A stretch of DNA of 64,000 bases from Candolleomyces eurysporus (taxonomy: Eukaryota > Basidiomycota > Agaricomycetes > Agaricales > Psathyrellaceae), in contig JANBPK010000806.1 of assembly GCA_027579435.1 (NCBI GenBank), positions 310,001-374,000 on the forward strand, in the 5' to 3' direction. Below the pieces are notes generated by a model. It searched no databases, was not told the DNA's origin, and saw only the letters and a list, made by a program, of their open reading frames with translations. The position numbers and the translations under genes were made by a program. Each line of letters begins with the position of its first letter. The stretch's first letter is position 1. Positions 10,814 to 21,614 of the stretch are shown here, one piece after another.

Positions 10814-11427
10814 AGTAGGATCGGCCTGGGCTTAAGGAAGAGTGGGAAAGAGACGGAAAGTGAGGTCGTAAGACAAAAGAAGCCAGAAGCCAGGATGGTG
10901 GGGTGACCACCCTCCTTGAAAATCGTTCTAACATGGAGATCTCGGATTAATTCATCAGGAGAAGGAGAAGCACACCCCATGTCAACCCCCACTATCGGGA
11001 TAGCGAGATGATGACATGTGGATCCGAGAAGCACAAGGTTTGTGGGAGTTGCGGGGAGAGTTATTTCTGTCCGCCCCATCTGCCTGAGAAACCTGGAGTA
11101 AATTGGACGGGTGCACATGAGACTAGGTAGTTGGCGAGGTGATGGTCCTCAAGATTTACCAGGAGTTTTCGTCATGCGCTCGTGAAGGATCACGACTAAG
11201 TCCCTACGGATAGCGCCCGGCCCGGCCAACAGATTGCGATCACGTGTTGATGGGAGCCAGGCCGGTCTTGTTGATCGACGGAACAAGGCCTGTGACTGCG
11301 ACCGTGGACCAGTTTGAGTTTGGGCTCCTGCTGGTCCTATCTCTCCTTCTTGTTCTCCCCACTCGAGTATCTGCACGAATCGTCGACACGATACTTCCCC
11401 AACGACTTATACTGGTTCAAGCCATCC
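10814..11427. other. Divergent intergenic region (permease 1 / RING gene)
   Basis: About 610 bp. The plus frame just before 11428 stays open from about 11314 without an ATG, so an upstream spliced exon of the RING gene is possible. The minus-strand ORF over 10648-11118 is out of frame with permease exon 1 and has no motif. Otherwise I see only promoter-like sequence. Confidence 0.45.
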
Positions 11428-12972
11428 ATGGAGTCTAACCAAGCATTTGTCCAGAGATTGGACGGCTTGCGGCAGGAGATGGAAGAGGACCGGCTGCGGT
11501 CAGAGATGCGACACCGGCAGCGAACGGAGAAGAGAGCATTCCTCGAAGACATCATTCGAGGCTTGCCTACCGTTACAAAGGATGAGGTTGAGCCGGAGGA
11601 CGTCTGTGGAATCTGCTTGATCGCTTTCGAGTCGTTATTGCAAGAGGAAGCGGACGAGCTGAAGCGGATAGAGGAAGGGTCCAAGAGGGAAGAGGAGGAA
11701 GATAGGGAGCTCCAACTCGGGTTGACCAAGGTTGAATGTGGGCATATTTTCTGTCGCAAGGAGTAAGTGACGTCGCACTCCAGTCAAGCCCGAGCTATTC
11801 TTGACCATGCCTTATCCTCCAGCCTGACGGAATGGATCAAAGGTTTTGTGAGTCATTTCGTATCCTTGTTGTAGCTGTCGACTTACACCCGACCTTTCCA
11901 GCACGGGAGCTGCCCTGCCTGCAGACATGTGTTTATCGACATCAGCCCTCCCGACGATACCGACGATGAATCGTCGGACGGCGGAGAGTATATTCCCGAT
12001 CCGGGGGAGCTGGACGATGAAGACGAAGGAACCGTTGATTTTACCGACGGTTTCAGTGACGACAGAGATCTAGAGCAGGAATTCGCTCAGGAGTCTGCCG
12101 AGTTTGAGGCCCAGCTGGCCTTGGAGTTCGCCCATGAAAACGCCATTGCCGATGCTCTTGAAGAACAGGAAGCCGAGCTTGCTGCCGAGACCGCAGAACT
12201 CGAGGCTATGGAGGAGGAGCAGCGGCGAGCTTTGGAGGAGGAATTCGCACAGGAAAACGCTATCGCCGACGCCCTAGAGGAACAGGAAGCCGAGTTTGCT
12301 GCCGAAACTGCAGAACTCGAAGCTTTGGAGGAGCAGCGAGCTCTGGAGGAGGAATTTGCCTACGAGGATGCCATCGCCAACGCTCTTGAGGACCAGGAAG
12401 CCGATCTTGCTGCAGAAACCGCCGAGCTTGAGGCTTTGGAGGAACAGCGGGCTTTGGAGGAAGAGTTTGCCTACGAGAATGCGCTTGCCGATGCTCTCGA
12501 GGAACAGGAAGCTCTAGAACAAGAGTTTGGCTCCGATTTGGAACACTTGGAGGCCTTGGCCGAGCAAGAGGCCCTGGAAGAGGAGTTCGCCGCTGAAGGA
12601 TTGTATTATGACGATGAAAGAATGGATGTCCTGGACGAAGAATATGGTGGCGAAGCATTTATGGACGTCTACCTGTCGGATTCGAGTTCCGACGTCGACT
12701 ACGAACCTGACGACTATGCAATGTCAGCGAGTGATACCGAGATGTCCTCCGATTTTGACTACAGCATCGAAGAGCTTGGTAAGTCTGAGACCCCAACTTA
12801 TGTCGAGTCAGGCTTAGCTGAAGACCGCTTCCCAGAATGTCTCGATAAATATCCCGACCCTATCGCCATTCACGGCAGGTCCAGCAGCGACAGTTTGCTT
12901 GCCCTTGTCACAGACGATGTCAAGGTTCCCCCTTCCCCTCGAGCCGGACGCGCACCCAGGGAAGAGGCCTAG
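11428..12972 (+). CDS. RING-finger protein with long acidic coiled repeat region
   Basis: Three exons: 11428-11762, 11823-11847 and 11902-12972, about 476 residues. The RING is split over all three exons: CGIC ... VECGHIFC ... LTEWIKGFHGSCPAC, giving a C3HC4 pattern, so an E3 ubiquitin ligase role is likely. The spacing between the first two Cys pairs is enlarged by an acidic insertion (EADELKRIEEGSKREEEEDR). After the RING come acidic repeats built on EFAxENAIADALEEQEAEL and AAETAELEALEE, then Asp/Ser-rich sequence to the stop. The ATG at 11428 is the only one before the RING in frame; an earlier exon cannot be excluded. I do not recognise an orthologous family beyond RING. Confidence 0.75.
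12070..12600 (+). repeat. Degenerate tandem repeat coding Glu/Ala-rich ~36-residue units
   Basis: Four to five units of about 105-110 bp encode variants of EFA(Q/Y/H)E(N/D)A followed by ADALEEQEAELAAETAELEA. The pattern of Ala/Leu with Glu predicts long amphipathic, very acidic helices. Units differ at synonymous sites, so the expansion is older than that of the Lag1 repeat. Confidence 0.85.
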
Positions 12973-13117
12973 ATTCCATCCATCGAGGTATAGACGACTT
13001 GTAATATTACTCGTATTTTTATCACTTAGGAGAGATCATCTGTACCGGTACCACTGTAGATTTGGCTTGTGCTGCATCACTTAATTTTTCGACTCAGAAC
13101 CATTTGCATACTTTAAT

Positions 13118-14832
13118 TTACTTCTGTACATCATTCAAGATTTCTCCAATAATCGCATTCTCTTTCGTCGCCTTCCACACTCCAGTCCATTTACCACTCC
13201 ATCTGGGTCCTTTGCCCCCTCCTTTGATTCCAAGCTTAGCTTTGAGAGAATCGCCTACTTGTTTGACGCTCTTTTCGTCATTTCCGATGACAAGGACAGT
13301 GCTTGAGCTGGTTTGGGTCTGCGTTGAAGGCGAGGATGACAGCACGAATAGATATGGACGGCCTCCAAGATGTTGACCAGCTTGATTGGCTATGGAGGAA
13401 GCAATGGCAGACAGGAAGCCGAGAGAGTTAGTCCCATCGTCCACCCTATGTAGATGGGAGGCAGCGCATTTAGCGCTCTCCTCTGGTGCAACCTTTGAGG
13501 ACTGTTCAAGCAACGATTTGGCGATATGTTCCGCAAGCTCGCCTTCGAGGTCACCGACGCGTTTGTCGGCCNTTTTTTCGTTCCTCGACAACCTGGGACA
13601 GCCTTTCAGGGACAAGGGGAGGGCCGCAGCTCAGTGTTGAAGCAGCTTGGGCCACGACGTTCTGTGTAGAGGTGAGGTAGGCAATAAGACGTGGTCCGGC
13701 CAGGAAATACAGCCTTGCGGTAGTGGTTGAAGCCCGGGAAAGGGCCTCGGTATGAGGGATCAGGAAAAGTTGGAGATTATGGATGCTTGGAAGATGAGTT
13801 CCGCAGCAACTAGGAGAAGGAAGAACGTTAGGGGCCTGTCGACTGGAATCGTAGTAGGAAATCTCACGGATTTCTATCGACCCCGTCGATGACGATAACT
13901 CGCTTGATTCCTCCAGTATAATCGTCAGGGAGGGCTTTACCGATAGCGCGTCCGGTTTCCGTCTTTGCGACTTCACCGGAACGCTCTTGCTCGTGGTTCA
14001 GTTCGTCAACTTCTACATGAACTTTCCGGCCCTCGAATACAAGACGATTGGCTTCGGTTTGGATCGAGAGTATCTCGTCAGGGGTCATTCCTCGAGGAAT
14101 TTCGACGTAGCATGGTGATGGATAACTGGTCAAAGACCACGATAGAGTGGGGATGTTCAGACGAGATTCTAATAGGGCAGATAACAGGTGTTGCGATGTG
14201 TGCATCGACATCTATCAGAGATAGATAAGCGCCTGGCTGTCAAACTTGAAGAAGGAACATACATGATCGTAGCGCCTTTCGTATCCTTCCTCTCCTAGCG
14301 CCACCGTGACTTGTGCACCAGGTGAAAAGGCTCTGACAGCGGCCTCTAAATCCCCATCTTTGATGCGAATGTAATGGACAGCATGCCCTCCGTGTCTCTT
14401 GGCCTGTAGAACTTGCCAGGAGCTACCATCTACCTTGAGAGTCACAGTTCCGATATCCGTAGGTTGCCCTCCTCCCTCAGGAAAGATGACAGTATCGTGC
14501 AATTGCACATGGAGGACCGGCTCCTCTGGTAAAACTGGAGCAGAAACGGTTTTCTTGCCTGATTTCTTCTTGTCAGCAGGAGGAGGCTGTACCACAGTAC
14601 AGCTCACCACGCTGGTATCTAAAGAGCGCAGAAGAGGGTCCCCTGAAAACACATTTCAGCTGAATTCCTCTCTCTTCCAAAACAGACCGATAAGGCCAAT
14701 GTACTTGCGTTGGCAGGCAAGGATACCAACTGGAATTGAAATCTGTGGATCGGAAGGAATGACAAGCTCAGACGATATGATGCGATGGTAATCGTGGGGT
14801 GTCGATGGATGCAGGAGGATTGCAGTCGCCAT
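13118..14832 (-). CDS. AlaX-type alanyl-tRNA editing protein (AARSD1-like)
   Basis: Free-standing editing domain that hydrolyses Ser- or Gly-mischarged tRNA(Ala). It starts MATAILLHPSTPHDYHR at 14832. An insertion-domain-like stretch contains VLHVQLHDTVIFPEGGGQP, as in AlaRS/AlaX beta-barrels. The zinc/catalytic motifs are present: HTSQHLLSALL (HxxxH) and CCGTHLPSI (CxxxH). The C-terminal part resembles DHHA1-like RNA-binding sequence (ASSIANQAGQHLGGRPYLF, GIKGGGKGPRWSGKWTG). Intron 1 (14708-14643) uses a GC donor: only GCAAGT...CAG gives the family-like CQRDPLLRS junction. The N at 13572 beside an A run breaks the frame and is removed to give EERKKADKRVG. Its 5' part is duplicated downstream as a pseudogene. 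Confidence 0.88.
14643..14708 (-). other. GC-AG intron in the AlaX gene
   Basis: The donor reads GCAAGT, the usual consensus of functional GC donors, and the acceptor is TTTTCAG. A GT two bases further on is available but gives a frame that soon loses the family sequence; the GC choice gives an unbroken AlaX protein. The pseudogene copy near 17.41 kb keeps the same GCAAGT. Confidence 0.72.
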
Positions 14833-14997
14833 TGTGCTCTGTCCCTGTGCAGGTGAGTAAGTATGAGCAAACCAATGAGGATCGAGTCAATTGAGTTAAT
14901 TGATTCCCCATCAATTATTACCCTGACGCTGACCCAAATGTCCCGCTACTAACGGCAATTAATTCCAAGCCTCTCGTCTCTCTTTCCAACATCGACC

Positions 14998-17027
14998 ATG
15001 TCGCCGGGTGACGGGTTCACAGGCCAGCTCGAACCACTTTTAGACCCCCTCCACGACGAACACGACAGGGATGAAGGCTTTGACCTCGAGAAGCGGCAGG
15101 AGCTCGAGGCGGCACTGGTGAAGAAAGTCGACAAACGCATGTCGATCATTATCGTCATATACATCTTCAACTGTGGGTTATGTCGCTCGTTCCTTCGTGC
15201 ACTGACCGAGTACTTCAAGAACAGATATTGACAGGAATAATGCGGCGTGAGTCTGGCATCGTCTTTCTATTCTGCACCAGGGGTGCTTACCATGGTGCTG
15301 GAAGTGCCGCCCGACTACGAGGATTCCAGAAGGACTTGGACTTGACAGATACCCAGTTCGCCACGGTTATCTCTGTCCTATACATTGGATATGTCATGAT
15401 GCAAGTCCCGTCGTGAGTATGCTGTCCAAGAACTTTCACCGACGAGAAGCTCATGCTTTATAGGAACATGTTTCTCAACCACATTGGGAAGCCCTCAATA
15501 TACCTCCCCGTCTGCATGATCATTTGGGGCGCTATCTCTGTGGGTACTGGTAAGGTCTTCAGCTACTGGTTCCCTCCCTTCTTGGTGCTTATTGGAGTGA
15601 TTTGTGCAGGCTTCACGACCAAGTAAAGTCGCTGTTCAATATGAACCTTCCCCTACATTTCTCATTGCTTCAACAGCTACTTTGGGGCCCTTTGCACCCG
15701 GTTTCTCCTGGGCTTCGTAGAAGCGGCATTCTTCCCAGGGGCCCTGGTTCGTTCATCATTGTCTGCGTTAATCGTCGTAAACTCATATGGCGTTATAGTT
15801 TCTGTTGTCTAAGTGGTATAAGAGAAGTGAGCTGTCGCAGAGGATGGCGTACCTCACGTGCGGCTCTCTCATCAGTAACGCATTTGGTGCACTCATTGCA
15901 TCTGGCATTTTGGATGCAATGGATGGTGTTCTCGGACAGGCCGCTTGGAGGTACGAACATCGACATCGTGTCCTCATGGGGAGCCTATGTTGACTAACCT
16001 GGATTAGATGGCTCTTTTTTGTTGAAGGCAGTCTTACCATCATCGTTGCATCCATGGCCATTTACATCCTTCCCGATTTCCCGGAAACAACCACAGGCTG
16101 GCTTACTCCAGCAGAACAAGCTTTGGCTGTCCGACGCATGGTAGAAGATGCAGGTGGACACTCAAAATTCGACATTCCTGGCAAATCTGGCCAATTTCAT
16201 GGACTCTCTCTGGCAATCCGCGACAAGAAAGTCTGGTTCCTAGCGCTGGTCTTGATTTGTTTTATAATTTCGTTGTCGTTCAGCGTCTACTTCCCAACCC
16301 TTACAGCGACACTGGGATTCAGTCCAACCATCACCTTGTTATTATGCTCGCCTCCCTGGGTTTTTGCGGCCGTGGTATCGCTCTATAACGCCAGGTGATC
16401 ATACAGTTTCTCGGATGAATCCGGTCAGCTCACTGACGCTGTTCATTTTTCGAAGGCACTCCGACCTCCAAGGGGAGAGATGCAGACATACTGTGATCCC
16501 TATCTTTATAGGCATCTTAGGGTTCACGATTTCAATGTGTACGATGAACTTGGCTTTCCGATACTTCTCACTGTGGGTCTTCCACTATTTCCTTTTGCAT
16601 TGCGAGTCTCGAACCGTTAACCCTTTCATGATTACCAGATTCCTCATGGCTCAGATGTACGCTGCCTGTTTTTCGGCTTGGGCCAGCACCTCTGTATCGG
16701 AGACCGCTTCGAAGCGTGCGGTAGCACTGGCTCTGATTAACTGTGTCTCGCAATCAGGAAACATCTTGGGGTCGTGAGTTTGGCTTATCGCTTATGGTCG
16801 TTTGTCACCCTGTTTGACCACTGTTCGATTTTTTTTTTAGCTACGTGTGGCCTACCTCTTGGGGTCCGACTTACACCAAGTCTTATTTGATTTGCACTTT
16901 TTTCGGTGCATTGACGATCGTACTCTGCCTCGTATTTCGGCGGCACCTTGCTCAGCTAAATTCGGCGGAGGAAAAGAGGGTGATCGAGCAAGGGACTGGG
17001 GAGTCACCTCACATATACATGTTGTAG
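14998..17027 (+). CDS. MFS permease of the ACS (Dal5/Tna1-like) family, copy 2
   Basis: Starts at 14998 with MSPGDGFTGQLEPLLD and a cytosolic acidic lead (DEGFDLEKRQELEAALVKKV). Then TM1 (MSIIIVIYIFNY), a 22 nt exon at 15225-15246 for IDRNNAA, RLRGFQKDLDLTDTQFA, VLYIGYVMMQVPS, TRFLLGFVEAAFFPGAL, FLLSKWYKRSELSQRMAYL, WLFFVEGSLTIIVASMAIYI, then the C-terminal half with ASKRAVALALINCVSQSGN and FRRHLAQLNSAEEKR. About ten exons; every intron read as GT-AG. It is the original of a tandem pair: copy 3 begins 2.7 kb later with the same exon plan. Likely proton symport of an organic anion; the substrate is unknown. Confidence 0.85.
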
Positions 17028-17132
17028 GCTTGAATCTGGCGATCTCAAACTGGACAATTGGAAACATATTTCTACTTGCTGTGTCTCAAGTGAGCTTCTG
17101 AACATATATAGATGCATTACACATTATCCTGC

Positions 17133-17530
17133 ACCAGGAGCTACCATGTGCCTTGAGCGTCACAGTTCCAATATCTGTAGGTTGCCCTCCCTCAGGGAAG
17201 ATGACAGCATGATCATGCAATTGCACATGGAGGGGCCCCTCTGCTGAAACTGGAGCAGAAACGGCCTTCTTGCCTGATTTCTTGTCACCAGGAGGAGGCG
17301 GTACCACAGCACAGCTCACCACAGTGGTATCTCAAGACCGCAGAAGAGGGATCCCTGCAAAATTAGTTCAGCTTAATTCTTCTCTCTTAAAAAGGACCAC
17401 TAAGGTCAATATACTTGCGTTGGCATACCAACATTGAAGTCTGCGGGTTGGAGGGAATGACAAAATCGGATGGTATGATGCAATGATAACCCTAGAGTAT
17501 CGATGGTTGCAGCAGAATTGCAGTCGCCAT
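17133..17530 (-). pseudogene. Truncated AlaX pseudogene created by tandem duplication
   Basis: Minus-strand copy of exon 1 and part of exon 2 of the AlaX gene. It keeps the start (MATAILLQPSI), the GCAAGT donor, LHVQLHD and VIFPEGGQPTDIGTVTLK. After about twelve codons a TAG stop replaces the Pro-His region of the intact gene, and homology ends abruptly at 17133 (CCAGGAGCTACCA, matching 14416), so the HxxxH and CxxxH catalytic parts are missing. Small in-frame indels have accumulated. It lies between permease copies 2 and 3, just where a direct duplication of the AlaX-5'/permease block would place it. Confidence 0.88.
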
Positions 17531-17699
17531 TATCCTCTGTCGCTGAGTATGGGCAAACTGGTAAGGATTGAGTCGGTTGCTTCTCCATCAGTTATTGGTA
17601 GGCGCATCACCCCGAGCATGACAGCTCTGACCTAAGGGTCGCGTTAACGCCTATTCTTTACTAATTACAAGACTCTCGTCTCTCCTTCCACCATAGACC

Positions 17700-19703
17700 A
17701 TGTCGCCGGCCGACGGAGGCCAGCTCCAGCCACTATTAGACTCTCACGACGACCACGACGGGGATGAAGGCTTTGACCTCGAGAAGCGGCAGGAGCTTGA
17801 GGCGGCACTGGTGAGGAAGGTGGACAAACGCATGTCGATCCTTGTCCTCATATACATCCTCAACTGTGGGTTATGCTACTTGTTCCTTCGTGCACTGACC
17901 GAATACCTCAAGAATAGATATTGACAGGAACAACGCAGCGTGAGTCTGGTATCGTCTCTCTATTCTGCACTGGGGGTGCTTACCATGGTGCTGGAAGTGC
18001 TGCCCGACTACGAGGATTCCAGAAGGACTTGGACCTGACAGATGCCCAGTTTGCCACCGTGCTCTCTGTGCTATACATTGGTTATACCATGATGCAGATT
18101 CCGTCGTGAGTGAGCTGTCCGAGGTCGTTCAAGGACGAGAAGTTCACCCGTTGTAGGAACATGTTTCTCAACCACGTTGGGAAGCCTTCAATATACCTCC
18201 CCGTCTGCATGATCATCTGGGGTGCTATCTCTGTAGGCACTGGTAAGGCATTCAGCATCTGATTCCTTCCCTTCTTGGTACTTATGGAGCGATTTGTGCA
18301 GGTTTCACGACTAAGTAAGATCGCCGTTCGACCTTTCCCTCCTACATTTCTTATTGCTTCAACAGCTACTTTGGGGCCCTTTGCACCCGGTTTCTTCTGG
18401 GCTTCGTAGAAGCGGCATTCTACCCAGGAGCTCTGGTTCGTTCAGCATTATATACGTTAATCGTCGAAAGCTCATATGGCGTTAGTTCCTGTTGTCTAAG
18501 TGGTATAAGAGAAGCGAATTGTCGCAGAGGATGGCTTACCTCTCGTGCGGCTCTCTCCTCAGTAACGCATTTGGTGCACTCATTGCATCTGGCATTTTGG
18601 ATGCGATGGAAGGTGTTCTCGGACAGGCCGCCTGGAGGTAAGAGAACATTGACAGCATGTCCTCATGGGGAGCCTATGTTGACTAACCTGTATTAGATGG
18701 CTCTTTTTTGTGGAAGGCAGTCTTACCATCATCGTTGCATTCATGGCCATCTACATCCTTCCCGATTTCCCGGAAACAACCACAGGCTGGCTCACTCCAA
18801 CAGAACAAGCTTTGGCCGTCCGACGTATGGTAGAAGATGCAGGTGGACACACAGGACTCGACATCCCTGGCAAATCTGGCCAATTTCACGGATTCTCTCT
18901 GGCAATCCGCGACAAGAAAGTCTGGTTCCTAGCGTTGAGCTTAATCTGTTTTGTGATTTCGTTGTCGTTCAATGCCTACTTCCCAACCCTCACAGCGACA
19001 CTGGGATTCAGTCCAACCATCACCTTGCTACTATGCTCCCCTCCCTGGCTTGTTGCGACCGTGATATCGCTTTATAACGCCAGGTGATCATACCCTCACT
19101 CGAATGAATTCAAGATCACTGACACTGTTTATTTTTCGAAGGCACTCCGACCGCCAAGGGGAGAGATGCAGACATATCGTGATCCCTCTCCTTGTAGGTA
19201 TCTTAGGGTTCACGATTTCAATGTGTACGATGAACATGGCTCTCCGATACTTCTCACTGTGGGTCTTCCACTATTCTTGTTCCATTGCGAATCTCAAACC
19301 CTTCACGATCGCCAGATTCCTCATGGCTCAGATGTATGCTGCCTTCATCTGTTTCTTGGCTTGGGCCAGCACCTCTGTATCGCAGCCCGCTTCGAAACGT
19401 GCGGTAGCACTAGCTCTGATTAACTGTGTTTCGCAGTCTGGAAATATTTTGGGATCGTGAGTTTGGCTTATCGCTTATGGTGGTTTTCACCCTGTTTGAC
19501 CACTGCTTAATTTTAGCTACGCGTGGCCTACTTCTTGGGGTCCGAGTTACACCAAGTCTTATTCGATTTGCACTTTCTTCAATGCATTGACGATCGTACT
19601 CTGCCTCGTATTTCGGCGACACCTTGCTCGGCTAAATTCGGCGGAGGAAAAGAGAGTGATCGAGCAAGGAACTGGGGAGTCACCTCACAAATACATGTTG
19701 TAG
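17700..19703 (+). CDS. MFS permease of the ACS (Dal5/Tna1-like) family, copy 3
   Basis: Tandem duplicate of copy 2 with the same exon plan, including a 22 nt exon (17918-17939). Starts MSPADGGQLQPLLDSHDD. Shared landmarks: DLEKRQELEAALVRKVDKRM, RGFQKDLDLTDAQFATVLSV, TRFLLGFVEAAF(Y)PGAL, VEGSLTIIVAFMAIYILPDF, and C-terminal FRRHLARLNSAEEKRVIEQG. I found no stop or frameshift, so both copies appear functional. Differences concentrate in the N-terminal lead and TM4-5 region (SL-I-SNAFG versus SL-L-SNAFG). The TAG at 19701 is followed by convergent IBA57. Retention of two intact copies suggests dosage or divergence in substrate or regulation (inference). Confidence 0.84.
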
Positions 19704-19862
19704 GCTTGAATCTGGGGTTCGATCTGGAGGTCCCAAAGTAGACAATTGGAGACATANTTTTTTTACTTGCTGCGTCGCAAATGAGGTTCTGAACATATAT
19801 GGATGCAATACACATTATGACGAACAATATCAGTGCGCAGCAACGCAGCATCTATCCGGTTT

Positions 19863-21180
19863 TTAATTTGAAGGGGCCTCATCGGGCTCTGGCCACCATC
19901 CTGGAATCCAGGGGAAAACATTGTAAACCTGATTGCTACCGGGATCTGTGATCTCAAGCTTTAATAGTCCTGCACGGACCGCGAGTACATGCTCCAGGCG
20001 CAGCAGGGCAAGGCCAACACCTTGGGTCGTGGTGCTCAATAATTTTCCCGTTCCTCGAGGACGCGGCCCTTTTCGTTCACCTTGCGGTGGAGTTTCGAGG
20101 ATGGGTTTGACGTCGATACCTGAAACCAGAGGCGAAGGAAGTCCGAGAAGCCCTGACCTAGGAAATCTTCAGGAAAAGGCCCCAAACGACTTTGAGGAAG
20201 AACTTACGAAGGGTCCCCTTTGTAGACGAAGACTGGGTGTATACGCTTACGGATCACACCAGTGTGGTATGTACGCACGGTCAATTCTTGCCCGACGTAG
20301 CAACCTTTCCGGAAGTCCACTAACGATTTGGTCAGCAAGTGTAACCCATTGAAATTTTTATATAGCGTACCTCCTCCCATGATATCGAGATTAGAATCCA
20401 TTGGGAAAGCCTGGAGGGGCGGGATATCGATATTTCCTTCCGGGATTCCGTGCAATATCCGGTGAAGGATGGTGTCTTCAGACTTGGCAATGTCATGAGT
20501 AGACGCCTCCTTGGCTGAAACGAAGGTGTGAGGACGCGGAAATGAGAACAGTGAAACGAACACACGTTTATCGCCCTTTGACACTAGAAGACGACGACCC
20601 AGGCCTACGCCCCTTCTATCCCGAATGACCCCGGGTTCAGTGCCCCATGGCCAACCGTCGACTTCATTTTCCAATGTCCAGGTGGGTTCAACAGCCCCGC
20701 TTCTGCCCCAATTCCATGCTCGGGGAGTCTCCCAGCTTCTGTCTATCTCAGACCCCCAGGAAGCCCAGATGTCATACTGGTCAGAGACATCCCGCACTTT
20801 GACCTTGGAGCGCAAGACATGGCGCTTCAAGTAGCTGAGTAATGGAGGTAGGTCTGTACTATCGGCCGGTGGCGGAGAGTATTCTACGATGTAGGATGGC
20901 TTCGACGAAGGAGGAGCTGGGTCATTGTAAATAAAGACATCGTAGAGAACTCTACCCTGTATTCCCGGTCAACTCTTCCGAATGAATGACCCAATGACGG
21001 CGATTTCCGTACCTGAGCGTGAAGAAACGCGGAATAATGGGGTCCTTTTACTTGGGTTGACAGTATGCCATTGAGAAATACATTCGCATCCGAGCCAGAG
21101 ACCGACAATAGAGCGCGGTTGGCTATGGGAGCAACGGTGGGCGCGTTGCGGAGGAGAGGCTGGACGATGGCTGGAAGCAT
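19863..21180 (-). CDS. iba57: IBA57/CAF17 mitochondrial Fe-S assembly protein (GcvT-like)
   Basis: IBA57 works with ISCA1/2 in mitochondrial [4Fe-4S] cluster maturation. The protein begins [20 protein letters not shown] at 21180, then [35 protein letters not shown], and the family signature [17 protein letters not shown], which carries the conserved Cys. The C-terminus has [19 protein letters not shown], typical of the GcvT/YgfZ beta-barrel. About five exons. An in-frame ATG also exists at 21238, giving a longer lead (MAEPMMGGGKVIA...); 21180 is preferred because the leader from it looks like a presequence start and the other overlaps the short divergent promoter. Confidence 0.88.
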
Positions 21181-21254
21181 GTTCGCTTGTTCACGTGCAG
21201 CTATCACTTTTCCTCCTCCCATCATTGGCTCTGCCATTTTGGCCCTTCCTCCGA
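21181..21254. promoter_or_regulatory. 74 bp divergent promoter, IBA57 / PET191
   Basis: Start codons of two mitochondrial assembly factors face away from each other with only 74 bp between them, so the core promoter must be shared or interleaved. The segment contains CT-rich sequence (CTTTTCCTCCTCCC) but no clear TATA box. Confidence 0.6.
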
Positions 21255-21614
21255 ATGGCCTCCTCTTGTAATGCCCTGCTGGCGGCACTCAAGGACTGCT
21301 TATTGCACTCGGACTGCGTCCTGAAGCAAGGCCACTTGCCCTCCGAATGTCTCCGGGACCATCTCTCTGAATTACCGCAGGAATGCCAGTCTTTGCGCAA
21401 GGCGACATTCGAATGCAAACGGGGCATGGTTCGTGTTGGTATCTCTATAGAATTGGCTCTTTGCTTATCATTGACTTAGCTGGATATGCGAAAACGCTTT
21501 AGAGGCAACATTGTTGGCTCACAGTTTGAATACACCCCACAACCACTACCATCTCATGCCGAGGCGTCCACGTCCTCGGAAGCGTCGTCTTCGTCTTCGT
21601 CAGCAAAGTCATAA
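21255..21614 (+). CDS. pet191: Cytochrome c oxidase assembly factor PET191/COA5
   Basis: Twin CX9C protein of the mitochondrial intermembrane space, needed for complex IV assembly. Two exons: 21255-21428 and 21480-21614, about 102 residues. MASSCNALLAALKDCLLHSD gives the first C-x9-C plus an extra Cys, and ECQSLRKATFEC gives the second C-x9-C; GHLPSECL and CKRGMLDMRKRFRG are family landmarks. The C-terminal tail is Ser-rich. The intron is 51 nt with a GTTCGT donor. No presequence, as expected for an MIA-pathway substrate. Confidence 0.92.

Larger units (their letters stand above)
14416..19818 (+). repeat. Direct tandem duplication, two units of ~2.7 kb
   Basis: Unit 1 is 14416-17127 and unit 2 is 17133-19818. 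Each begins in AlaX exon 2 (CCAGGAGCTACCA), runs through the AlaX start and the divergent promoter, the permease gene, and ends at ACATTAT about 100 bp past the permease stop. The junction (17128-17132) holds a five-base filler, CCTGC plus A. The spacing from AlaX ATG to permease ATG is nearly the same (166 and 170 bp). Divergence is moderate, so the event is not recent. Confidence 0.9.

Noticed and set aside
10648..11118. 156-codon minus-strand ORF upstream of permease copy 1
   Set aside because: Overlaps permease exon 1 in another frame and has no recognisable domain.
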